Counted from the first letter of the stretch, positions 16,667 to 27,740 are shown. The stretch: DNA of 38,860 nt from Chara braunii (GCA_003427395.1 BFEA01000438.1:847223-886082); one strand, 5' to 3'. Notes: a model not told the origin generated them from the letters alone. A program made the numbers and translations.

Positions 16667-17181
16667 ACGTACTGATCCCATAGGCCTATTCACACTCAAA
16701 CCTCTTACAGCAATTGTGGTTGGCGGCTGGTCCCACCACTCAAGTTCCTTCTTCCTTGTGTACTAATCACCCACCGCTCGCATGCACGTTGAATTTCCTC
16801 GGATCGTGCTTCAAGACGGGCAGGATAGAGGAATTTCGCCAGCATCCCGAACACGCAGGGACCCGAACGGGCCCGCCCAAAGAGGCTCATGCTCAAGGTC
16901 CTCGATTGCTATAACGACCACCCATGGGGGGGTTTCACCCACTCCCCACTGCAATGCTGGTCACAACGACCCATGTCGGCAGGCACCCCATATCCATCCA
17001 GGGGGGAGCAGCGATATAGTCGTCATCCACCCCTGCTTAGGTAGGGACACACGACTTCCCTCCATCCGCTCCGCGGTCAACAATTTCAATCACTTCTTTA
17101 ATTTAAGTTTTGAAGTTTTTTTCCTCCTTTTCTCGTGGCACATCTCCGCCGTTGGTCCCGGAGCCAGCTTTCCAGCTTGGT
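16667..17181. other. Flanking DNA without a recognised gene
   Basis: The first five bases right of the LTR (ACGTA) are one copy of the expected target-site duplication; the other lies outside the window. Short ORFs here have no protein character. Confidence 0.5.
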
Positions 17182-17463
17182 TAGGAAAAAAATAAAAATA
17201 AAAATAAAAATAAGTTCAAAAATAAAAATAAAAATAAAATTAGTTGAACTGAAGAGGACGAGGACTCCGCCGGCACCCTCTTGGTTTCGCTAGTCGGATC
17301 CAGGCCCGGGCCCGTCCTGCAAAACCAAGGGGGATAGGCCCTTAAGACCCTCGACCCCTCAGTCTTCGCCTGTCGTGCTCCTTGGCTCCTTAATTGCTCG
17401 CTGGCCTCGAACCTCAAGCCTGTCGCATGAAAATCCAGTACCGTAACCAATTGAACTAGGCCC
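17182..17463 (-). mobile_element. tRNA-derived SINE-like repeat
   Basis: On the minus strand the head at 17463 reads GGGCCTAGTTCAATTGGTTA, with an A-box-like TAGTTCAATTGG. About 45 bases later comes a B-box-like GGTTCGAGGCC, the spacing of an internal RNA polymerase III promoter. A body of about 150 bp follows, and the end is a run of TTTTTA units near 17240-17185. This is the build of a plant tRNA-related SINE with a T-rich tail. No clear target-site duplication was seen. It is not a working tRNA, because the acceptor stem does not close. Confidence 0.55.
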
Positions 17464-18404
17464 AAGGTTGAGCTAAGTAGGCGACAACTACCATATAAAT
17501 AGTCTCAGCATTGTGATTGGACTTACCAACACAAAACGACTCTTCGCCCTGGCCTTTTGGCCAGTCCCCCGACCGGTCGATGATGCCGCTTGTGCCTAGG
17601 TTCGTAGCTGTCTGGCACCATGGTCATCGGACACACCATGCACATCACCGAAAACTCTCAACTTTCCTCATGCTAGGCCTTACAAAGTCGCGCCTTTCAG
17701 CGTGTCATCAACCTTTATTTTCCTATGAGTGTGCAAAGTAAAATTTTTATCTCCCTCACAATAAGCTCTGCTAGAGACAGAGCCGGTTCGCGAAGTTCAT
17801 CTCACTGTGTTACGCAATAATGCGAGCCCCACACACTCTCTAAATTGATCGTATTCGATTCAGACTCTCGCCAAAAGTGAGGTTGCCGAGGTGAGCGCCT
17901 TGACGGGATCTGTCCCATCAACACATTACCTCTATGAAGGGCGCACCAGTGCGACCTTTAAAAACTACAGCAAATACCCTTATAACTTGAAGGGTGTTTG
18001 CTACGACAGCGTCATGTGCTTGAAGCCTTGGCCCTTGGACCTACATTTCACTCGGTCCTCTACACAGTGAACAACCTAACAACAACAAACAACAAACAAC
18101 AGTACAAAACAAAAGCAAAAATAGGTCCACCTATGTGACTTGTTGTGAAACATTTGTGCCTAGCGCCTGAAGTACCTGGGCGGCAAGGTTCGCTCGAATA
18201 TGCCTCGATCGGGACTGAGTGGGGTGTGTGGGACTTAGCTTAGCCCTGGTACCTGCAACCACTGTTCGGTCAGGTGAACCCCAGATCGAAGGGTGATGAT
18301 CTTGAGTGGTAGACACTGAGGTAGGATAGTGGGAGTAGGACTGCGCTGGGAGAGATTACGAAAGAGGTAGGTTGGGAGGGAGTCCCATAGGATTAGGGGG
18401 GCCT
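17464..18404. other. No gene seen; AC-rich patch and a small palindrome
   Basis: Only short ORFs are present. A CAACAACAAACAAC patch lies at about 18070-18120, and the inverted pair at 17969-18002 is listed separately. Confidence 0.5.
17969..18002. repeat. Inverted repeat AGCAAAYACCCTT / AAGGGTGTTTGCT
   Basis: The 13-nt arms at 17969-17981 and 17990-18002 differ at one base. The same motif bounds the 25446-35060 insertion. Confidence 0.75.
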
Positions 18405-18737
18405 CTACCACATGGCTGATTGTCGAAGGTGACTCTCATATGTCTCTAATCCAGCCTCTACAAGCACCCTGAACAATTGAAGAATAAAGCCATAAATAAT
18501 AGTCTGACCCAAAAGAGAAGGAAAAAAGAGAGACTGTATTGACCGAACCTTTATTGGTTGTCCTTTGGGACATACCTTGCGCATAAATCGAGAAATGGGC
18601 CTAGTTGGAAAAAGAAAACTTAATTGACTGAGGGGATGAAAGAACCTCGTTGCATCCCACAAACCCTTGTCTCTTTTAATCGTCGAAAATCTCAAGGAAG
18701 CTTGAGCTGCCAACATGGGTTTCCCACTACACACCAC
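18405..18737 (-). CDS. Unidentified 110-codon ORF
   Basis: This is an open frame from ATG 18737 to TAG 18405 with a plausible amino-acid mix, including a hydrophobic stretch SLLGQTIIYGFILQLFRVLV and an upstream basic region. I do not recognise it. It is less GC-rich than the retroelement and could be a fragment of an organelle-derived or decayed gene, or chance. There is no splice or regulatory context to support it. Confidence 0.25.
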   Translation of the reverse strand: MVCSGKPMLAAQASLRFSTIKRDKGLWDATRFFHPLSQLSFLFPTRPISRFMRKVCPKGQPIKVRSIQSLFFPSLLGQTIIYGFILQLFRVLVEAGLETYESHLRQSAMW

Positions 18738-19056
18738 AGGGCAAGGGTTTGGGTTTAGGATTTAGGTTTTTTGAAAGAGGGGGGGGGGGGGAAGAGGAGG
18801 GGATCAATGAAATAAACATCTTTGCATTCGTCTGTTATGTGTTGGTTTTATGTAAATATGTCCATGGCTTGGAATGATACAGCAGCTGCTTTGATTGTGC
18901 GTATTGGAGAGGACGCCCCACTAGTGGACATTACTATTTCCGTCTGTCTGGCTAAGGGAAGCGAAAGGTAAACAAAGGTGAGTAGTCAAATAGACTCATC
19001 CATGTGGTCATTAAGTGATGAGAACGAGCAACTAGAGTGTTTTCAGAGAGAGGGGT
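18738..19056. other. No gene; contains a G run
   Basis: A G-run near 18779-18791 and otherwise unremarkable sequence. Confidence 0.5.
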
Positions 19057-19223
19057 GTGCGTATATGTGTGTGTGTATATATGAGAGATAGAGGGAGAGG
19101 CGTGTTCGTCGGTGTGCTCCTCGTCCTGCATATGCGAGGTGAGTTCCTTTCATTCGAAACAATCACAATAGAGTTGTGTGTATATGTGCGTGTGTGTGTG
19201 TGTGTGCATGTGCATGTGCACGT

Positions 19224-19293
<70 letters not shown>

Positions 19294-19363
19294 TGTTCGC
19301 CAGTCGCTCTTCATCCTGCGTATGCAAGGTGAGTTCCTTTCATTCGAAACAAATACAGTATAG

Positions 19364-19407
<44 letters not shown>

Positions 19408-19520
19408 GTGTGTGTATGTGTGTGAGAGAGAGAGAGAGAGTCCCCCGGTATGCTCCTCGTCCTGCGTATAAGAGGTGAGTTCGTTTCATACGAATACAGA
19501 AAGACAATAGAGTCGTAGGA
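19057..19520. repeat. Three tandem units carrying (GT)n-(GA)n microsatellites
   Basis: The block GCTCCTCGTCCTGC-rTAT-AGGTGAGTTCsTTTCATwCGAA occurs near 19117, 19305 and 19452. The first two copies are followed by long GT then GA tracts (about 19180-19291 and 19363-19440). ORFs made of Val/Cys or Thr/His repeats here are microsatellite artefacts. Confidence 0.85.
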
Positions 19521-19645
19521 GTATCTGTTGTTAGTTGGCAAAGTAGTAGAGATAATGCTCGCAGCGATGAGAGTGCATCCCTAGCAAAAATTGAATGTCT
19601 TGCAGGGATCTGTCTGTGGCACCAGTCCACCTACCTGAACAGAAT

Positions 19646-19813
19646 GCACGATCATTATGCCTGTATCTGGGGCAACTTTCAGTCTGGATACAGTATGTTC
19701 TGCACAGTCATTATGCCTGTGTTTGGGGAAACTTTCAGTTTGGATACAGTATGTTCTGCACGGTCATTATGCCTGTATTTGGGGCAACTTTCAGTCCGGA
19801 TACAGTACGTTAT
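19646..19813. repeat. 56-bp unit, three tandem copies
   Basis: The units are 19646-19701, 19702-19757 and 19758-19813, each with TCATTATGCCTGT and GGATACAGTA, differing at a few bases. Confidence 0.92.
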
Positions 19814-19912
19814 ACTCCAGGGAAGATGGTAACGGAGACGGGCGGAAAGTAGCGGTGGACGATCCTCTGAACAGGGTTTGGGGAGAGGAAAGGGTGCAGG
19901 GGAGCGGAGAGA

Positions 19913-20017
19913 GGGCCTAGTTGCACTATTCTCCAGCCGCCAAGATTTTGAGTGCATCTGGATAAACAGCAGATGCATTTAGAATCTCGGCGGATGGCGA
20001 GTAATGCAACTAGGCCC
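19913..20017. repeat. 105-nt near-perfect foldback, microRNA-precursor-like
   Basis: Arms 19913-19960 and 19970-20017 pair with a 9-nt loop. Of 48 positions 40 are Watson-Crick and, for plus-strand RNA, four more are G-U. Mismatches are single and scattered. It could be a small foldback/MITE or a young microRNA-type hairpin; sequence alone cannot decide. Confidence 0.85.
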
Positions 20018-20545
20018 AGAAAATCGCGAGAGGAGCATGGGTGCACTGTCCCCGGTGTAGCATCAAAGTGTAAAGCCTGCACAATGCGCGACAATGTGTG
20101 CCCTACTGTCTACCCTGAACACAGTGCACCCTCAATTTGGTTGTCCCTGATTGGAAACGTGGCTTCTATACATTAATTGTCAGGGTGCGTTATGTTCGGG
20201 GGAAGACGGCAGGGGCCACAACTACTGTAGCTATCATAATCGACCACTTATCGGGCCTCAAAGACGAAAAATATGGCAGTACATCTTCTCGTGTTCTAGC
20301 GGAAGATGCACTCTCATTTCACTCATTTGGTGATTAGTGCAGCAAGGCCCGTCATAGGAGAGATGGGCGCTTGTAGACAAGCGGAGGTTCCTCGTTCATG
20401 GGGGTGGGGAGGTGGAGGGACGTGTACACAACGCCACATGTTCAACAGAGATTGGGAGAGGAGGAGTGGGGGGTGTTGGGGTGTGGGACGGTGTTTGGGA
20501 GAGGTGCAGAAGGAAAAGGGAGAGGGGGGAGGGAGGGAGAAGAAA
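20018..20545. other. No gene recognised
   Basis: Short ORFs only. The last 150 bases are strongly G-rich. Confidence 0.5.
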
Positions 20546-20562
20546 GGGGGGGGGGGGGGGGG

Positions 20563-20602
<40 letters not shown>
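20546..20602. repeat. (G)20-(GA)n microsatellite
   Basis: G run at 20546-20565 followed by GA repeats to about 20602. Neighbouring ORFs rich in Gly/Arg/Glu are artefacts. Confidence 0.95.
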
Positions 20603-20605
<3 letters not shown>

Positions 20606-21080
20606 AGGATTGGAGAACACGTGGGAGGTGTTGGTGTGGGGGTAGAGAGGGGGGGTGGGGGTGATGAGGAAAATCGCCGCTGAATGTCTACCGCCTCGGT
20701 GGGTGAAGAGGGAGGTGCTGGTGGCCATGGGGGAGTTGGACAAGCTCTTCTTTCCGCACTTTGTTGCTACCGGTAGCCTACCAAGTGTTGCTTTCTGAGG
20801 TGTGCTTGTCAGAAGCAGCCTCCTGAACTTGTACAAGTGGACTATGGGCCTCGCTCCACTACTCTCGAGTCTCCACATGCACAAAAGATAAAAATCACGG
20901 GGGTGTATATTTCCATGTTCTGGCGCAAGATTCATTCTTATTTTCCATGTTTTGTGAGCACTGCACCGAGGCCGTATGTATGTCCTCCTCTCTCTCCCTC
21001 TATCTCCTCCCCTCCCCTTATCTCTTCCCCTCCCCCTCCCTCTCCCCCTCCCCCTCTTCTTGTTAAACTTCCTATTCCTT
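20603..21080. other. No gene; C/T-rich tract near 20980-21060
   Basis: A pyrimidine tract precedes the proposed left end of the Harbinger element. No coding signal was recognised. Confidence 0.5.
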
Positions 21081-21081
21081 A

Positions 21082-21150
21082 CCGCTCAGGGAATAAGTCT
21101 TCCACACCACTTGAGTTCAATAGCGAAGCGAAAAATCTTCGTTCCACCCC
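21082..21150. repeat. Proposed left terminal inverted repeat of the Harbinger element
   Basis: It begins CCGCTCAGGG. The blocks CACACCACT and TCTTCGTTCCA are shared with the inverted right end, with gaps between. Confidence 0.4.
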
Positions 21151-21688
21151 CCCCTTAGAGCGACCCACGTTGTTTTCACTTTTGGGGTCCTGAGGGTGCG
21201 CCCTCGAAACTCAAGGGCGACACAACCAAAATCGCCCTTAGATTCAAGTCAACTCTCCGAGGTGACTTGAGTTCAAGAGCGCAGCCATAGGACAGTCGTG
21301 GATACCGTTTGTTTGTTTTTTTCGCGCCCTTTCGTTTGTTCTTGGATCTTGACTGGTTTTTGTTGGCGGTCTCGCGGACAACATCGTACGGTCCGTTGGT
21401 GGTGGTCGGTAGACGCAGTGGTGCCGCGGTCATTCGACGTCGTCGTCCCAGGTTTGGTACTGCGGGCATTTTTTACCGTTGCCGCTCTTCGGGAGTCCGT
21501 CGTCAAGATGACCATTTCGAAAATTGAATCGTGATTGTGCGGAGCGAGGGGAATTGCGGGGCTCGGGAGTCAGTGGGTGGTGGTTTGTAGGGGTGCAGGC
21601 ACGTTGATTGTGTGGTCGTGTGTAGTACAAGACAACGGGAAGCGAAGCAGGAGCATGCACGCCAACCAGCAATGCCAGATCCACCTGC
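21151..21688. other. Sub-terminal Harbinger sequence, no gene
   Basis: Contains internal CTCAAGGGCG and TGAGTTCAAG motifs like those near the right end. Several ORFs on both strands are not convincing. Confidence 0.4.
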
Positions 21689-22632
21689 ATGGCTGACCAC
21701 ATGAGGAAGTTGTCGTTACTCTGTCTCATCCTCGTCGTCTTGCTCGTCGTTGTCCTCCTGCACTTCTGCTCATTGCTGCGGGCACGTCGTCTGCCACGTA
21801 GGAGAAAAATGACGAAAGTGCAAAAGGTGACCATTCGTAAGGGAAGCATGGCAGGCGGTGATGGGCACAAACACTTGTTCTACGACATTGGAGGGGGAGG
21901 GGGAGGTGGGGGACAGCCGCCGTCGTGCATGCCCCGTTTCGATCCGGGACTGTACACGCACCTCCCGTAGTGGCAACAACCACTGTCTGACGACGAGTCG
22001 TGGGAACCACCAACGTCTACCGTCCCCCCTGTACAGATCTGCGCAATCTCTCTCCGATTGTGGAATGGAATGGGCAGAGTTTCGTCATCGGCAGGCCTCG
22101 TCCCGATGCGTGGACAGTGGTAGGGCACGAGACCGCCTCTCGACCTTCAGCTATCATCTGGGGGCCAAGAGACCGCATCAAGAACGTTGTTGTTGAATCC
22201 TCCCACCCGATCTCAAGGGGAGCCGTCTGTCGGCTGCGAGGGAGGGCCATCGACCACCGCCGAGGAGCAGAGTCGTCTGTCGGCAGTTGCAAGACCTGTC
22301 GTGGGTGGTCGGGGGGCCACTGCAACGTCGGCGGGGCGAGGGGAGAGCAGAGAGCCGGATGTGGTGGAACACATCATCGCACGTGTCTCCACCATGCGTG
22401 CGACAAGCAACTGTGATGGCGGTGGAGAAGGTTGGGTTGAGGATGATCAGTGCGACAATGCAGATAAAATAGACGACGAGGAAGAAGACGAAGGCGAGGT
22501 GGAAAACAACGTTCCTCAAGCTTCCACCGGCCGCAAGAAAAGGAAGGTTGATCGAAGGGGTGAGGTAAAGGAAAGACGCCAAGCCGCGGGGGCCGGACCA
22601 TATGGAGTTTGAATGACTCCCTCACACTTGTC

Positions 22633-22998
22633 TGCTATGAGCAGGATCAAGATGAGGCCTTGGCCACCGTGGGGCACAACTTTGCTCATATGAAGAACAA
22701 AGAGTGGAAATGGACGGATATCGCAAATCGCATGGGTGCGTTAGGGGTGAAGCGGGATTGAGAGCAGTGTATGAAGCGGTGGGAGAACGTGTTCTCGTAG
22801 TACAAGAAGGTGCAGTTAAGAGAGGAGTCCGGCAAACAGTCGTTCTTTACTCTCACTTCAAAGCAGTCATACGAGGCGGGCTACAAGTTCCAAATGGACC
22901 TCCGCCTGTACGAGGCGATTGATGTTGGCCAGCATAACCACCAGACCATTCACCCCCCCAATATTGTGGATATCGGCGCCTCTCAACTGCAAGGATAG
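22633..22998 (+). pseudogene. Myb/SANT-like (trihelix-type) DNA-binding domain with two nonsense codons
   Basis: One frame reads KNKEWKWTDIANRMGALGVK, then TGA (22759), EQCMKRWENVFS, TAG (22798), YKKVQLREESGKQSFF. The Trp spacing, DIA and RW motifs fit the Myb/SANT-like domain common in plant PIF/Harbinger elements. The two stops break it. Confidence 0.7.
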
Positions 22999-23429
22999 GT
23001 GAACGACGGGGGGGGGGGGACACTTCAGCGAGCGAGAATGGGGAGGCGGGTGGTGGAGACGGATCGGGAAGCCGATCGTCGGGGGGGACACTTCAGCAGC
23101 AGGTGTTCGAGGCGGTGACCGACGTGATGAACACACACTCCACAATCGTTGTGGATTCTCTCGATAGGCGAGCAAGCAACAATGCAACGTGCTGGAGCGG
23201 CAGTGCAATGTGATGGAGAGGGAGGTGAAAGTGCACAGGACGCAGTGTGAAGCGCTCGACGTGGGGCAACGCATGTTCTGTGAGGCGCTAATGAAGATCG
23301 CGGAAGCCCTGGCCAAGCCTTGATCAAGACAGCGGAACGGTCGTGATCGTGATAGGCACATTGATTTAAAATGTTGTCTATTAGTGTCTAGTGGATTCGG
23401 TTCGGTTCGGTTCGATTCCGATCAATGGG

Positions 23430-23456
23430 TTTTTTTTTTTTTTTTTTTTTTTTTTT
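23430..23456. repeat. Poly(T) run
   Basis: 27 T, preceded by repeated TTCGG units. Confidence 0.95.
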
Positions 23457-24278
23457 GCAAAGTGACATTTACTTTGATGATGTTGTTAGAACATCTTGAA
23501 TTTGCACTACATGCCGCATTCGCCTTCTTTGGCGCTCAGGCATCGTTGGTCGCTATTTAAGCGGGCTTCAAGTACTTCCGCAGAAGTGACCGGTTGCACG
23601 CTCGACGGAGGTGTTTGTTCGCAACTCGCCGTGGCCACAACGGGACATTTCGACGGGGCTTTTTTGGAAGGACAAAGGGTTGAGGGCGTTGGGAATCTGC
23701 GATCGCATCAGGGGAGGCATATCAGCGATTGTGAATTGTGCACACACCATGGACATTGTGATTGCATGCAGGGGGTGGGTGTTGGGAAGGACCGTCATCT
23801 TCTACGAATACAAGCACAAGAGGGGGCAAGGGGGCGGTCGCCACATGGAGGTCGACGAGGCTGTCACTCGCGAAGAGTGGCGCCATTACAAAGTGGATGT
23901 CGAACAGGCGAACACGCATGGAAATGGATGTGTACCCGGGGTTTACGGGGCCGTTGCTATGCGACATCGTGATTTTCGTCACGAAGATCGGGTCTGCAGC
24001 TCCCAACCGCTGGAGAGGCGGTGTCGATGTCACACGGGACATGGTGCTCATGTTGGTTTTTGTCCTCGCAAAAGAGTTCGAGGAGCACCTCCACCGCCCG
24101 CCAACGTTTCGAGTCGCTGTGGACGCGTCAGTAGAACCGAGAGAAGATCTACACGGCGATGTTCTCGTTCTACACGATGATGTCGTCTGACCTTCGTTGT
24201 GGATGCGGCATTTCTGTACTTCGTCCTATCCCTCAGTGGGAAGGAGACCATATCTCCTCTGATTTCAATGAGCACTTG

Positions 24279-24309
<31 letters not shown>
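24279..24309. repeat. (CG)n-(GA)n microsatellite
   Basis: CG repeats passing into GA repeats. The flanks resemble those of the GA tract at 24403, suggesting a local duplication. Confidence 0.9.
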
Positions 24310-24398
24310 TTGCTATGCCGACTTTTTTCGAACTTCGACGTTTCCCACACTGGGAAGGACATGATCTCGTGTTTGCGTTCATTGTTTGCGAGAGAGAT

Positions 24399-24402
<4 letters not shown>

Positions 24403-24475
<73 letters not shown>
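24403..24475. repeat. (GA)n microsatellite
   Basis: About 36 GA units. Confidence 0.95.
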
Positions 24476-24477
<2 letters not shown>

Positions 24478-25139
24478 AGACGGCTGGTAGCGACGACAGA
24501 CAAGAAGCAATGTGTTGTTCCATTCGTTTTGCAATGGAGACAGATCGGGAAATTATGTTTTTTTTTCCAGACTGTGCATTCTACCAATACTTACATGGCA
24601 TGCATGTTATTTGTGTTCTCAATTTTTTTTTTTTTTTTTTTTCCCCCTCACCGCCTTGCTACTCGATTTGTTAGCGATGTGCTTGTCAAACTCACCGCAC
24701 CATGATTCAGTCAGACTACACAATTGAATGGCGAAACAGCAAGTTGTACATTGTTATATTATGCATGCATGTACTTCGTGTTGGGTGAACACACACATGT
24801 AGGAATGCACACAATTGCAGTACAAAAAGTAACACACGCAAATCACATTCACAGCACAATCCCAAGAGTGAAACATTCAATTACCGTCAAACAACCTTTA
24901 AACAGTTATCATACAAGCATTGATTGTTAGCGCCAAAAGACGAAAGGATTGACTTGCACATCAAACCGAAAACAGTGCAAACAAAGAAGATCTAACCCCA
25001 CCTCCGAACCCTTCCCCCCCACCACCTGAGCAGTACAAAGGTTTCTCCATCTCTATGGAGCACAATGCCAACAAAGTAACTTCAACCCTAAACGCACTGC
25101 CACGTGAATGCACCTTCAAGGCGGGCTAAGATAATAGAT
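24476..25139. other. No gene; poly(T) at 24623-24642
   Basis: Spacer between the Myb-like pseudogene and the transposase C-terminus. Only short ORFs. Confidence 0.5.
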
Positions 25140-25445
25140 TGCCACAATCTACTTGCGAAGGAGCTGCATGTGGCGAGTCAGCGCCACACACAACTCCAGC
25201 GCGGTGTCACTGGCATCCACTAGATACTGGGGCCACGGGTTCATGCATGTCGAGGTCGATCAGGCGCTCGTTCGTGTTCGTGTTTCTCTCTATTAGCAAG
25301 CGCTGGTCGAAGTCGATCCCTCCCTCGATGAGAAGGTTGTGGATAATGCACACCGCGGTGAATTGTTGGGGCATGCTTTCCATGTTCGTTTTATGGTGCC
25401 TAAGGAACAACCTCCACATGCCCTTCAGTCGACCAAAAATTTTTT
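25140..25445 (-). pseudogene. Harbinger transposase, C-terminal part
   Basis: The minus strand reads IFGRLKGMWRLFLRHHKTNM then QFTAVCIIHNLLIEGGIDFD, the FGRLK and LHN motifs of the DDE_Tnp_4 (HARBI1-like) C-terminus. The frame is intact from 25443 to the stop at 25207. It breaks off directly upstream of FGRLK, where the nested insertion begins. The N-terminal remainder is at 35576-36541. Confidence 0.8.
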
Positions 25446-25970
25446 AAGGGTGTTTGCTCATGTTTTTGCAGTCGATGCAACGCCGACTTCAAGTGTCATG
25501 ACGAAGTCGATCTGAACTTAAAAGTGTACGCGTTTTTTTTTGCGCGACACTCTGAAACGATCTCCTCGACCATTGAGGTCAGGTTCAATCGGTGAGAAAA
25601 TTTTGATAAGTATGCGAGCACGTTACTGTGACACGCGCTCTGATGGTCAGAATCGGTGATAATACCCTTTGACCGAACGGGTCGAGGGGTCGATTGGATT
25701 AGTGTTAAGTCAGGTAAATTTACACACTGAGACTTAATCGTCAGTACATTAGTCAAGATAAATTAATATACGCCTACCTAAGGGTGGTGACAGCCCCTTG
25801 GGTAGAGGTAAGTTGTACCTCGCGGTACCCCGACCTGTCGTGGGGTGTCGTGAGAGGTATAGCGGCACGCACGGTCAGAGTGGTGACTTGGTTATTTCTT
25901 CTCACAGGAAAAATTATGTGTGAGACGATCGTGAGGTTTCCACACTCGTTGCAACGTTCGGGACTACCAC
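25446..25970. repeat. Left terminal direct repeat of the nested insertion
   Basis: Matches 35047-35571 over its whole length with many substitutions (about 85 percent by eye). It starts AAGGGTGTTTGCTC and ends near GTTCGGGAC. Confidence 0.85.
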
Positions 25971-27740
25971 GCGAGACAGGCGATATCGTTGTCGGTGACC
26001 TTCGATTGCCTGCCGGGGTCCTATGTGAACGAACTTGGGTCTGGTTAATTGAAGCCCTAGCAAAACAAGAAAAACGAAAGGTAGAGTACTATATAGCTTT
26101 CATTAGTTAGTAAGAAAGCTACTAAGGATAATTGTCAGTCTAAGGAAGTTTTTTAAATAGAACGAGTGTGAGTTGAAGAATCTCAGTCTGCTCTTCTTTT
26201 GTTCCCCTCAAGGAGATCGTTACTCCCATGTCTGTTTGTAAAGGAACATGTGGGTTAGCGGCTAAGGGTCGCTCTAATAGCGAATGAACCAATCGGCGCA
26301 ATAAGATTTGACAAGTCTTGTCAAATTTACCTGAGAGATTTCTACTACAATTTTCTTTTCTGATTATAACACTTTCTACCTCAACAACGGCTACACACTC
26401 CCACTTTCCGACGTCTTGATTTAAGACTCATTAGATAAACTAAAGTAACTAGACACTTTATACTACGTCGTCATTTTCATATCCCCTCGTGTCAATACGT
26501 ATTCCCAGTCATAGGCATTACCTTAATCACTAGGTAACTAGGCACTTAGGACATTACTTTAGGTACTACATTCCTCCAACCATGTCGCGCGGGTCATGAA
26601 CTTGAAGGGGGAGAGGTGAACGACAGGGGAAGACTACAAAAAAGTCTTTTAATTTGGCTAGAGAAAGAGAATAACGGGAGGAAGAGGAGGAGGAGGGAGA
26701 GAGATGGGGAGGGGTAAGATTGCGCTGGCACAAGGAAGACTTGCACGAGCGTATACCGTCTGTTGGGAGAATGGCTTATTACTCTTATAAATACGAACAA
26801 CATTATATCACTCCACCCCCTCGCTCTGAACCACCTCCTCGATCTTATCCAATGACATATTTTCCCCCCTCTTCTTCCATTCCACGACGAATTTAACAAT
26901 TAATTGTCCTTCCCCAACCACCTCGATCGACTCTTCCACCACCGCCACGTGTGCCTGACCCTCCCGTTGTGTCTCAGGCTGCACCTGCGGATCATAGGTT
27001 ATGTATCACTCTGGCGCTGTTTTTTCCTATGTTAGAATGAACTATGTGGGTTAATCTAATACCTATTGTACAAAGGGACCATTTGAGGATGTCATCCTAT
27101 TGACGCGAAACATGACGTAGATTAGTAACAATTTAGAATTTGTCTAGGTCGTTGGGCAAAAACACCCTTTAGAGGGAGTAGATCACGATGACCTCAAGAC
27201 TTCTCTCCTTGTAGATAATGGTACTCATAATGAAGGAGATATTCGTCTAAGAAGAGAGAAAGAGGATGATAAAAGTTGACGACACCAACTAAGGGACGAC
27301 CAATCCGAATAGGCGTGCGGCGACCCATGTGAGTCTATATCTTAGTCGGGCGTATTTTCCCCTCCATTCATGATATAAGTAATGATAGATCGACTATGGT
27401 AAGAGGATGGGGAAAAAGTTTTAGTCAAATAATAGTGAGTCAAAAACGTATCTGGGAATACAAGGAGGTTCAAACTTGCATAGTGTCAGTAAGGACCCTC
27501 GTTTGCTAGGGGTTTTTAGTAAAAGTTTAGTTTTAGGAAAGATTCAATGTAGGTTGAGTCCGTCTTTGGGAAAATTTTAGAGGTTGGTTTCGTCTATAAA
27601 ACAGTCAGAGGTTCATGATCCTAAGTACAGTCGGTAAGGCAGTGAGGAATTTCGTGTTAAATCGTCTTTTTTATATTTAACTTGGTGGCAAAATTAAGAT
27701 ATGAAGTTATCTGTTAGAACTCATCTTGTCCAAGGTCATA
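25838..27740. repeat. 1.9-kb tandem duplication, copy 1
   Basis: Repeated at 27741-29650 with an offset of 1904. Landmarks such as GTAGAGTACTATATAGCTTT (26081 and 27985) and CCAAGGTCAT (near 27730 and 29640) keep their order. Confidence 0.9.
26581..26895 (+). pseudogene. Decayed ORF in duplication copy 1
   Basis: The frame begins near ATG 26581 and reads through stops as a basic Gly/Arg head and a Tyr/Pro-rich part (MAYYSYKYEQHY, PPPRSYPMTYFPP). It has the same plan as copy 2. Not recognised. Confidence 0.4.

Larger units (their letters stand above)
21689..24190 (+). pseudogene. Broken Myb/SANT-like partner gene of the Harbinger element
   Basis: A chain of plus-strand frames looks like one decayed gene. 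ATG 21689 opens 93 codons with a hydrophobic segment (SLLCLILVVLLVVVLLHF) and a Gly run. Another frame from about 22015 reads RNLSPIVEWNGQSFVIG and AIIWGPRDRIKNVV. The frame at 22187-22612 is acidic and ends with the NLS-like GRKKRKVDRR. The SANT domain lies at 22633-22998. From 23600 a frame reads GWVLGRTVIFYEYKHKR and MEVDEAVTREEWRHYKVDVE, then shifts near 23930 into PLLCDIVIFVTKIGSAAPNR to about 24190. In PIF/Harbinger elements the Myb-like protein helps bring the transposase to DNA. Frameshifts and stops make it non-functional. That all pieces belong to one gene is inference. Confidence 0.55.

Noticed and set aside
17390-17465. Functional tRNA gene
   Set aside because: A and B boxes are present but the acceptor stem does not pair and the anticodon arm is irregular; better explained as a SINE head.
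19057-19630. Val-Cys and Thr-His repeat ORFs
   Set aside because: Translations of (GT)n microsatellites in different frames.
20306-20935. ORFs on both strands around the (G)n(GA)n tract
   Set aside because: Low-complexity sequence only.
26594-26899. 101-codon minus-strand ORF in the 1.9-kb repeat
   Set aside because: The plus-strand frame at the same place gives a more plausible protein shared by both copies; the minus frame is Ser/Leu-rich from a purine tract.
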